Below are positions 8,364-15,475 of a DNA stretch of 64,000 nucleotides, in pieces. The position numbers were made by a program, and so were the translations under genes. Source of the DNA: Bacteroidia bacterium. Lineage in GTDB: Bacteria; Bacteroidota; Bacteroidia; B-17B0; Aurantibacillaceae. The stretch spans positions 186,001-250,000 of the forward strand of contig JAEUTO010000013.1 of the NCBI GenBank assembly GCA_016787785.1. The letters are read 5' to 3'. The notes beneath the pieces were generated by a model that worked only from the letters and a program-made list of their open reading frames with translations, did no database searches and was not told where the DNA came from. Numbering within the stretch: the first letter of the stretch is position 1; the number at the start of each line of letters is the position of its first letter.

Positions 8364-9266
8364 CTACTTCCAATCGTCAACGGGGAAATCAACGATACTT
8401 TTTAATTTCTCAATATCATTTTTAAAAACTCCTTGCAAATATGTTCTGCAGCTTTCAGGCATTGCTTCTTTTCTATCGAGCAGATTTGATTTCATCAATT
8501 CATAATGCTTTTTATCTTGCTCATTTTGAATATGAATTGAAGCGTCTTCTTTCATCCTTATTGTTTCAATAAAAAGATCAAACCGATCCTGAAAGTAGGC
8601 TCGTAATTTAACCTGCAGCGCGTTATCTTTAACACTTAAACTGGTGAAAGATGGTGGCACTTCCACTTTATAATTTTCATCCACACCCAAGAAACGAAAT
8701 ACACGTTTAAAATCTTCAACCGGGTTTTTACCAAAAGCATCTGATTTTAAGATCAGCATTTTTTCTTTCGGATAATATTGCATGAATTTATTTAATTGCT
8801 CATAGTAAAACCCTCTACCTGTATAATTATGCGGCTGTATCTCAGCCCAAATTCCTTGTTGTGCTTTAATACGTTCCGGTTCCCGTTCTAAAACTTCTTC
8901 AAAACTTAACTCTTCCAAGCCTTCTAATACCGTATAGCGATAATTTGCAAATGCTCTCTCTATCGGATTCCTTAGCATAAAGATCAATTTTATATCGGGC
9001 AAATGTTTATACATACGCTCAGCAACATTCTCTCCAAACATATAAGACGAAGATCTTTCGCCAATTGCTTTTTGACCTTTTACATCCTTAAAGTATTTGT
9101 CTTCATAGTAACTGAATGGTTTTTCGTATTCCCACGATTTATAAAAATAATGAGGTTCGGGTCTCATTTCTTTTGGAAGATAAATCTCAGGATGGTTTAT
9201 AATTCCCGCGGTTAAAAAAGAAGTGCCGCCTGCAGAAGTACCACCAATAATAAAATTAGGTTTCAT
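8364..9266 (-). CDS. Sulfotransferase-fold protein with altered donor-binding residues
   Basis: This is a 300-residue member of the PAPS-dependent sulfotransferase superfamily. The N-terminal phosphate-loop region reads FIIGGTSAGGTSFL, where typical members have G-x-P-K-x-G-T-T, so the catalytic Lys is Ser11. The 3'-phosphate-binding region reads MLRNPIERAFANY: Arg99 is kept, but the position of the usual Ser, eight residues on, is Ala107. The gene directly abuts the Cj1415-like kinase, whose predicted product, 3'-phospho-CDP-amidate, has the same 3'-phosphate handle as PAPS. I infer that it may transfer the phosphoramidate group, or be a sulfotransferase with an unusual active site. No signal peptide is seen, so it would act in the cytoplasm before export. 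The fold call is firm; the donor is open. Confidence 0.7.
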   Translation of the reverse strand: MKPNFIIGGTSAGGTSFLTAGIINHPEIYLPKEMRPEPHYFYKSWEYEKPFSYYEDKYFKDVKGQKAIGERSSSYMFGENVAERMYKHLPDIKLIFMLRNPIERAFANYRYTVLEGLEELSFEEVLEREPERIKAQQGIWAEIQPHNYTGRGFYYEQLNKFMQYYPKEKMLILKSDAFGKNPVEDFKRVFRFLGVDENYKVEVPPSFTSLSVKDNALQVKLRAYFQDRFDLFIETIRMKEDASIHIQNEQDKKHYELMKSNLLDRKEAMPESCRTYLQGVFKNDIEKLKSIVDFPVDDWK

Positions 9267-9278
9267 TTTTTTGTTTTG

Positions 9279-11177
9279 TTAATTTTCTATTTGCTCGTTA
9301 TTTAAAAATAATCTACACCACCATTCAAAATTCATAAAAGACCAGATAAGTAAACGGTGGTTTATACGTTGATTTGTATGCTCGTTAACGATCTTTTCAA
9401 CGAATTTAGGATCGATGAATTCTGAAGAAACAGTTTTTTTATTTAATAAAAGTTCTTTTATGTAAGCTGCGTTCTCCCCTCTATACCAGCTTTCGTCAGG
9501 TGCAGAGAAGCCTTGTTTTTTTCTGTTAATGATCGACTCCGGAATAAAATCCATCATTGCCTTTCTTAATACATTTTTTCCATCGTCAAATTCCGTGTAC
9601 ACCTTTTTCTTATTACCAGTTTCGTTCTCATCAATTTTTTTCATTAACTCTAAATTGCCGAGTTTATGTTTAACTGGAATCTTTTGCGCAAAATTCACAA
9701 GATCGTTATCTAAAAACGGGAAACGTTCTTCTAATCCATTAGCCATCGACAATTTATCGCCCACGAGTAATAAACCAGGTAAAAATGTTTTTATTTCAAA
9801 ATATAAACTGTTATTTATATGCTCTTCAGGCGTTGCATATTTTAACTTAGGATTAAAGGTAAAAACACGTTCAAAGACCTGTCGCGGTTCGTTGATGTCA
9901 ATTTTATCATAAATAGCATTAGTAAATAATTCCTTTTTGCTTTCGTCTTTTACCAAACGTTGCCAAAAACCATAATAGTTATTAAAAAAAGATTGTTGGT
10001 CTAAAGACTGAAACACTCTGTAGTAACGCCATGGATAACCACCGTATAGTTCATCTCCACCGGTACCCTGTAAACACACTTTTACAAATTTACTCGCAAG
10101 ACGACTGATATAATAATTAGGATAACTCATACCTACCCGCAGATCCTCCAGGTGATATACCACGCGCGGTAAAGACCATGAAAGATCGCCGGCATTTATT
10201 ACCTGCTCATAATGTTCAGTTTTAAAATAGTTGGCCATTAATTCGGCATCGCGTCGTTCATCATAATTTGCTTCAACACCTGTAACACTGCTCATATCAA
10301 AACCGGCGGTAAATGTAGTTAAGCGCTTTGTGTGTTTACTGGCAATTGCCGTGATACTTCCAGAATCCATACCACCTGATAAATAAGAACCAACCGGAAC
10401 ATCAGAGATCATCTGTCGTTCAACAGCTATCTTAAATAATCGTTCTGTTTCATTCTTTGCATCATCAAAGCTCATTGTATTATCGGGCTCTGAAAAATCA
10501 TAATCCCACCAAGAACTATGCGTTAAGGTTTTTACATCACCCTGTTTTATTTCAACCGTATTTGCAGGAGGTAACATAATTACACCGTCAAAAAGGGTTT
10601 GATATGTAAACATGTTTTGAAAAGTAAAATATTCGTTCAAAGCAACTGGATTTAACTCTACTTTGAAAGCAGGATGACCCATAAAAGCTTTTATCTCTGA
10701 ACTAAATAATAAAGTTTTATTCTTTATAAAGTAATAAAGCGGCTTAATTCCGTAACGGTCGCGGCTTAAATAAAGTGTTTCGGTTTTTGTGTTCCATGCT
10801 GCGATAGCAAACATACCATCGAAACGCTGAAAATAATCGGGGCCATAAGCAGAAAGGCCTTCTGTTATCACTTCAGTGTCTGTTGTTGAAATAAATTTGT
10901 GACCTTTTTTTACAAGCTCGTCTTTTAATTTTAAATAGTTATAAATACAACCATTAAATATAACTACCCATGTTTTATCTTTTGAAAACATAGGTTGCGC
11001 TCCTTTTTCGGATGTATCTAAAATAGATAAACGTCTATGGCCTAACGCTAAATTCTTTTCTACAAAAAAGCCTTCAGCATCTGGCCCACGATGCGCAATA
11101 CGAGAAGCCATCTCTTTAATTAGTTTTAAAGAAGCGTTCTCGCCGTTTAAATTAAATATGCCAGCTATGCCACACAT
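9279..11177 (-). CDS. asnB: Glutamine-dependent asparagine synthase family amidotransferase
   Basis: This 632-residue protein has the AsnB two-domain layout. The N-terminal class II glutaminase begins MCGIAGIF, giving Cys2 as nucleophile after Met removal. The C-terminal ATP-pyrophosphatase domain has the PP-loop SYLSGGMDSGS. In cells the family makes asparagine, but copies inside surface-polysaccharide loci often amidate sugar carboxyl groups (WbpS-like) or act on other small acids. It is 12 bases upstream of the sulfotransferase-fold gene and 3 bases downstream of the DegT aminotransferase gene, so it belongs to the polysaccharide operon. I cannot tell from sequence whether it makes asparagine or amidates a uronic acid. 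Length and motifs are normal. Confidence 0.85.
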   Translation of the reverse strand: MCGIAGIFNLNGENASLKLIKEMASRIAHRGPDAEGFFVEKNLALGHRRLSILDTSEKGAQPMFSKDKTWVVIFNGCIYNYLKLKDELVKKGHKFISTTDTEVITEGLSAYGPDYFQRFDGMFAIAAWNTKTETLYLSRDRYGIKPLYYFIKNKTLLFSSEIKAFMGHPAFKVELNPVALNEYFTFQNMFTYQTLFDGVIMLPPANTVEIKQGDVKTLTHSSWWDYDFSEPDNTMSFDDAKNETERLFKIAVERQMISDVPVGSYLSGGMDSGSITAIASKHTKRLTTFTAGFDMSSVTGVEANYDERRDAELMANYFKTEHYEQVINAGDLSWSLPRVVYHLEDLRVGMSYPNYYISRLASKFVKVCLQGTGGDELYGGYPWRYYRVFQSLDQQSFFNNYYGFWQRLVKDESKKELFTNAIYDKIDINEPRQVFERVFTFNPKLKYATPEEHINNSLYFEIKTFLPGLLLVGDKLSMANGLEERFPFLDNDLVNFAQKIPVKHKLGNLELMKKIDENETGNKKKVYTEFDDGKNVLRKAMMDFIPESIINRKKQGFSAPDESWYRGENAAYIKELLLNKKTVSSEFIDPKFVEKIVNEHTNQRINHRLLIWSFMNFEWWCRLFLNNEQIEN

Positions 11178-11180
11178 GAA

Positions 11181-12332
11181 CTATTTAATTTGTTTTAATA
11201 TGTTTACGATGTACTCATAATCGTCAGCAACCATTCTATTGTGAAGTGGAATGCTCATAGAGTGGTCGTTTGCAGCCTGCGCGCCCGGATAGTCTGAAGG
11301 CTTGATGTTGTATTTATTTGCGTAGTAACCTAACATGTGAACGGCGTGTGTGCCGGGACGTGTAGAGATACCATGTTTCTGAAGGTACTCCATCAGATCG
11401 TTACGACTAATGGGTGAAATTTTTTCATCCACAAAAGTTACATAACTCTGCCAACCATGTTTATAAATAGTTTTGTCGAATTGAGGTGTACGAAGCCAAG
11501 AAATGCCCGCAAGTTCTTTATCATAGTAGTTCGCCCATTTTTCTCTTTCGTCAATGAACTTATCCAGTTTTTTTATTTGCACAACCCCAACGGCCCCTTG
11601 TAAGTCAGTCATACGATAATTAAACCCCATTAAATTAAAATCGGGTAAAATATATGGCTTCGGGCCTTTATGCCTTTGCTCTTCTGAGATAGATGCGCCG
11701 TGATTACGAAGCATGCTTACCAGCTCACCATATTTATCGTTATTTGTTGTTACCATTCCACCTTCGCCGGTTGTAACCGACTTGCGTGGGTGAAAAGAAA
11801 AACAACCCAGGTCGCCTAAAGCTCCTGCAGGCGTGCCTTTATAGCCAGAGCCTGCTGCGCAAGCACCATCTTCAATTAGCGGAATATTTTTAGCGATAGC
11901 TTTTATTGCATCCATATCTGCGCATAAACCAAATAAGTGCACAGGAATAATTGCTTTTGTTTTTGGAGTAATGCGCTTTTTAAGATCGTTCACATCTATA
12001 TTAAACGTAACCGGATCCACATCCGCAAAAACAACCGTGGCGCCACAATACAAAACAACGTTAGCTGTACTTACCCATGTAAAAGCCGGTACAATGACTT
12101 CGTCGCCCGGGCCAACACCCAGGGCCACCAACGCTAAGTGTAAAGCGGTAGTAGCGCTTGTAACCGCGTAAGCATGTTTAACACCATGGCGTTCGGCAAA
12201 TAATTTTTCGAATTCGCTTACTTTAGGGCCAGAGGTTAACCAACCTGTCATTAACGGCTCTTTAGTTGCCTGCCATTCTTCTTCGCCTGTAACAGGAAGA
12301 GAGATGGGAATGTTTCGTTTTTTTAATTCCAT
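11181..12332 (-). CDS. DegT/DnrJ/EryC1/StrS family sugar aminotransferase
   Basis: This 383-residue PLP enzyme shows the family blocks TSATTALHLAL (58-68), VPAFTWVSTANVV (81-93) and the Schiff-base lysine in FSFHPRKSVTTGEGG (Lys184). Members transaminate nucleotide-linked ketosugars to amino sugars during surface-glycan synthesis. The start MELKKRNIPIS is the usual N-terminus. It lies between the AsnB-type gene and the second MBOAT gene with 3-base gaps on both sides, so it is translated in the same operon. The matching 4,6-dehydratase or keto-sugar-forming enzyme is not in this window and may be among genes beyond the left edge. The exact amino sugar is unknown. Confidence 0.9.
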   Translation of the reverse strand: MELKKRNIPISLPVTGEEEWQATKEPLMTGWLTSGPKVSEFEKLFAERHGVKHAYAVTSATTALHLALVALGVGPGDEVIVPAFTWVSTANVVLYCGATVVFADVDPVTFNIDVNDLKKRITPKTKAIIPVHLFGLCADMDAIKAIAKNIPLIEDGACAAGSGYKGTPAGALGDLGCFSFHPRKSVTTGEGGMVTTNNDKYGELVSMLRNHGASISEEQRHKGPKPYILPDFNLMGFNYRMTDLQGAVGVVQIKKLDKFIDEREKWANYYDKELAGISWLRTPQFDKTIYKHGWQSYVTFVDEKISPISRNDLMEYLQKHGISTRPGTHAVHMLGYYANKYNIKPSDYPGAQAANDHSMSIPLHNRMVADDYEYIVNILKQIK

Positions 12333-12335
12333 AAT

Positions 12336-13754
12336 TTAAAATTGAAAATAAATAAATTGTTTTACCTCGTCTGTACTAAAAAAAACCATTGCCATTACAA
12401 CAATAGAATAATATAATGATTTTAAATAGATCGGGCTATTTATATAACGTTTTGTAAAACTTGTATACTCATCAACAAATTGATTGAGCAGACCTATTAA
12501 CATAATTACAACCGCAACGGCTGTTCCGTAATAAATAACAATATCCTGATCGAACGTAAACATACGTTTAAAGATCTCTAACAGTCTTTCAGTGTTTTCG
12601 GCTCTGAATATGATCCATGAAAAAACCGCAAAATGAAAAACAAGGAAGATCTGAAATAGCCTTTTTAAATTTAGCTTTGTGTCATCGGCTTTATAATTGC
12701 CTATACCAAAATATTTTTCAATACATAAAAATAATCCCTGCAAGCCGCCCCAAACCACGAAATGCCAGGCCGCACCATGCCAGAGGCCCCCAAGTAACAT
12801 AGTTAACATGAGATTGCGATACACCTTATATTCTTTATTAACCCTACTCCCGCCTAAAGGAATATATAGATAATCACGCAACCAAAAAGAAAGTGACATG
12901 TGCCATCTACGCCAAAATTCCGTAACACTTCTTGACATGTAGGGCCGATGAAAATTTTCAGGGATCTCGTATCCCATCAAACGCGCGCAGCCAATGGCAA
13001 TATCGCTATAGCCACTAAAATCAAAATAAATTTGAAATGTAAAAGCATATACGCCTAACCAAATTGAAAAAACATCGCAAGATCCGGGGTCATTAAAAGC
13101 CTGATCGGCAAAATTTGAAATAAAATCACTAAATACAATTTTTTTAAGGAGACCTCTAAAAATATACATTAGGGCCATTTCAAGTTGAGCGAAATTTAAG
13201 GTTGGCTTTTTATCTAATTGTGGTAAAAAATAATGAGGTCGGATAATAGGCCCCGCAATTATGTGCGGAAAATATGAAATAAAGAAAGAGAACTTTGGCC
13301 AAAATCTAACCGCTTTGATCTCTTTTCTATAAACATCAATTGTATAGGCCAAACTTTGAAACGTGTAAAACGAGATCCCCAGAGGCAAAACAATATTCAA
13401 ACTGGTCCATCCGAGTTCAACGCCAAAAAGGCGAGCAATATCTACAACAGTGTCGGCAAAAAAATTACAATACTTAAAAAATCCGAGTATTAATAAATTG
13501 GTTACAACCGAAACATATAATAATAATTTTCTCCTTTTTTCGCTATTCGCATCTTCAATTAATATAGCACACCAATAGTCAATTTGCGTAGTAATAAAAA
13601 AAACAACTATTAGCCAATAGTTGTTGCTTGCATAGAAATAATAGTTTGCTAATAAAAGTATGCAAATACGGAAAACCGGCAATTTAACTGTAGCCCATGA
13701 AAAAGCCAACACTGCCAGAAAAAAAACAAGATATTCTATACTATTAAATAGCAT
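12336..13754 (-). CDS. MBOAT family O-acyltransferase (AlgI-like), second copy
   Basis: This 472-residue multi-pass protein has the MBOAT active-site His in MLLGGLWHGAAWHFVVWGG and the upstream block EFWRRWHMSLSFWLRDYLY. It begins MLFNSIEYLVFF and ends QFIYFQF, closely matching the termini of the first copy, although the middle is well diverged. The family carries acyl groups through the membrane for polysaccharide O-acylation. It is followed 3 bases downstream by the DegT aminotransferase gene and preceded by its SGNH-like partner (3-base gap). Two complete MBOAT plus SGNH pairs in one locus suggest two distinct O-acetylation (or other acylation) positions on the polymer. Confidence 0.9.
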   Translation of the reverse strand: MLFNSIEYLVFFLAVLAFSWATVKLPVFRICILLLANYYFYASNNYWLIVVFFITTQIDYWCAILIEDANSEKRRKLLLYVSVVTNLLILGFFKYCNFFADTVVDIARLFGVELGWTSLNIVLPLGISFYTFQSLAYTIDVYRKEIKAVRFWPKFSFFISYFPHIIAGPIIRPHYFLPQLDKKPTLNFAQLEMALMYIFRGLLKKIVFSDFISNFADQAFNDPGSCDVFSIWLGVYAFTFQIYFDFSGYSDIAIGCARLMGYEIPENFHRPYMSRSVTEFWRRWHMSLSFWLRDYLYIPLGGSRVNKEYKVYRNLMLTMLLGGLWHGAAWHFVVWGGLQGLFLCIEKYFGIGNYKADDTKLNLKRLFQIFLVFHFAVFSWIIFRAENTERLLEIFKRMFTFDQDIVIYYGTAVAVVIMLIGLLNQFVDEYTSFTKRYINSPIYLKSLYYSIVVMAMVFFSTDEVKQFIYFQF

Positions 13755-13757
13755 TTG

Positions 13758-14933
13758 TTATTTGAGATGTGTTTTTAAAGTATCTGCAAGCCTTGCAGAA
13801 TAAACACAGCATCCTTTATTGTTAAGATGGTTATAGTCAAAATAATAATGATCGGGCAGATCGTTTGCATATACTTTAATGTACTGAAACCCGTTTTGCT
13901 GAATATATCCTTTAACTTTGGTATCCATAACTTTTTCATAAACACTTCTATTGTTAACCAGATATTGATTTGGAGCCTCAACCACCTCATTAAAAATAAT
14001 ATTCAATCTTTTTTGATGTTTTTTTAGTAAAGCTATTATCGCCTGAAAATTTTTCCAGTAACGTTCGTCAATTGTAAACTTTTGCCAGTTCTCAAATTTC
14101 ATTTCTTTTAAATTTGTTAGAATGTTCTGACGTTGCTTATTTCTAAAATAAAGACTATCTAATTCTACCCTCCAATAGTTTCCGCGACGCCAATACACTT
14201 CGTAAGAAGTAATGGTATCTCGTTGCTTAAAATCCACAATCTTTTCTACTTCGGGGTCATTAGCGAGATTGTTTTTTAATTTATCAAAAGAAGATGTAGC
14301 TACAATGCCCTGACTACTTTGCAAATTTTCTGCAATCTCTTTTGTTTTTTTATTTCCCGAGAAAACTACAGCCAGAAATTTTTTTAACTTTTTAGAGAAC
14401 CAATTATTTACTTCACCATGGCAAACTAACAAGTTTGGAGAAGGAATGGTTTGGCTTTGTCTTAAAGGCTTTTTAAGATCTTCAATTGTAAAGCCCCAGG
14501 TGTAATATTCCTTTGCACGTTCTGCATTTATTGGATAAGAGTCCTGAACTTCTCCAAAATAAAAATTTTGGTGTCCGAGTGAATATATTAGAGTTGTGCC
14601 GTCAGGAACTTCCGGTAAGAGGTCTTGCAAAAATGCATACTGATTTGGAAACCAGTTAGCCCACATAGCGATATTATAGGAACTGGTATTTAAAAGTGTA
14701 TCTAGTTGAAGATTATTTATATTTGTATAGGTTCGGCTATCGCCAAAATAAAGCATTTTATATTTTTCCTTGTTAAACTTGTAAAACTCAAATTTTTCTG
14801 GCAGAGTGCCGCAATTAAAGGCTTGGAACTTCGGAGTTTTTTGGTCTTTTAATAAGGCATAATAAATAACCAGGTTCAGTACAATAAGGTTAAGAAGGAA
14901 AAGGAAAAAATATTTAATGATCTGTTTTGCCAC
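13758..14933 (-). CDS. SGNH/DltD-like acyltransfer partner protein
   Basis: This 391-residue protein has a single N-terminal membrane anchor (about residues 8-28) and a periplasmic domain. The SGNH nucleophile block appears as MLYFGDSRTYTN and the Asp-His block as YFDYNHLNNKG near the C-terminus, so the catalytic Ser, Asp and His positions are all present. It lies 3 bases upstream of the second MBOAT gene. As in the AlgI/AlgJ and DltB/DltD systems, the SGNH protein would place the acyl group delivered by the MBOAT protein on the polysaccharide. It differs clearly from the partner of the first MBOAT (2118-3227), supporting a separate acceptor. The acyl group is unknown. Confidence 0.65.
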   Translation of the reverse strand: MAKQIIKYFFLFLLNLIVLNLVIYYALLKDQKTPKFQAFNCGTLPEKFEFYKFNKEKYKMLYFGDSRTYTNINNLQLDTLLNTSSYNIAMWANWFPNQYAFLQDLLPEVPDGTTLIYSLGHQNFYFGEVQDSYPINAERAKEYYTWGFTIEDLKKPLRQSQTIPSPNLLVCHGEVNNWFSKKLKKFLAVVFSGNKKTKEIAENLQSSQGIVATSSFDKLKNNLANDPEVEKIVDFKQRDTITSYEVYWRRGNYWRVELDSLYFRNKQRQNILTNLKEMKFENWQKFTIDERYWKNFQAIIALLKKHQKRLNIIFNEVVEAPNQYLVNNRSVYEKVMDTKVKGYIQQNGFQYIKVYANDLPDHYYFDYNHLNNKGCCVYSARLADTLKTHLK

Positions 14934-14939
14934 TAATTC

Positions 14940-15299
14940 TTACCAGGTGTTTTCCAAATCTTCTGATTTATACATGTGATCCCTTTCGGAATAGTATGAA
15001 GTTTTATTTCTCTTTAATTGAACATTGCCTTTTCCAACTGCTTTCATTAAAAGTGCAATCGGAAACAAAAAAAGAAAGAAAAGAACTGAGAGTAATATTC
15101 TTGCATTTATCCATCCTAAAATTTCTGAGATCTTAAACCATAGCCAAGTTACACCATTCGCAAATAAGTTTGACATGGCCCCTAAAAAGGCAACTACCAG
15201 TGCTACCAGCAAAAACCATTTTATTTTGAAAACAAAAAATAAAATAATAAAGCCCGCCGCAATAATTAAAAGCGATTCTAATTTTTTTTCTCTATTCAT
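14940..15299 (-). CDS. SxtJ-family small membrane protein
   Basis: This 119-residue protein has two hydrophobic regions (about residues 8-45 and 65-88), a WLWFKISEILGWIN segment between them, and a charged C-terminal tail. It resembles the SxtJ family of small membrane proteins that are regularly encoded beside NodU/CmcH-type carbamoyltransferases and DUF5989 proteins. That neighbourhood is present here: the DUF5989 gene starts 159 bases further up and the carbamoyltransferase lies beyond it. Its biochemical role is not established. I infer that it helps locate carbamoylation at the membrane or near the polymer. The gap to the next gene is 6 bases. Confidence 0.7.
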   Translation of the reverse strand: MNREKKLESLLIIAAGFIILFFVFKIKWFLLVALVVAFLGAMSNLFANGVTWLWFKISEILGWINARILLSVLFFLFLFPIALLMKAVGKGNVQLKRNKTSYYSERDHMYKSEDLENTW

Positions 15300-15308
15300 A
15301 ATTTAATT

Positions 15309-15458
15309 TTAAAATAATGAGTAAATGAATGGCGCCACAGCTGAGGCTCCGCCTAATACAATAAATATCCCCAAAAGCAAGAGAATAAAAATTACGGGAA
15401 AAAGCCACCATTTTTTTCGCGCTTTTAAAAATTTCCAAAGGTCTGTTAAAAAATCCAT
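15309..15458 (-). CDS. DUF5989 family single-pass membrane microprotein
   Basis: This 49-residue ORF starts at the ATG at 15458 and stops at 15309. It begins MDFLTDLWKFLKARKKWW, has one hydrophobic helix (about residues 20-37), and ends with APFIYSLF. This is the typical pattern of DUF5989: an amphipathic DLWxFLKxRKKWW head, one membrane segment and a conserved APFIY tail. It lies 17 bases after the carbamoyltransferase stop and 9 bases before the SxtJ-family gene, the usual order of this trio. The function is unknown. Conservation of such a small ORF at this position, together with the family pattern, supports it as a real gene although it is short. Confidence 0.82.
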   Translation of the reverse strand: MDFLTDLWKFLKARKKWWLFPVIFILLLLGIFIVLGGASAVAPFIYSLF

Positions 15459-15475
15459 GTTGTTTTTGTTTTAAA

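Noticed and set aside
7854-9266. CysC-like kinase plus sulfotransferase read as a plain PAPS sulfation module
   Set aside because: The kinase lacks the usual APS-kinase element, the sulfotransferase lacks the catalytic Lys, no ATP sulfurylase is near, and the other three phosphoramidate enzymes are beside it. Kept only as the main alternative.
9529-9912. 127-residue plus-strand ORF inside the AsnB-type gene
   Set aside because: Antisense shadow with low-complexity Ser/Phe/Leu composition and no motif; the minus-strand gene is certain.
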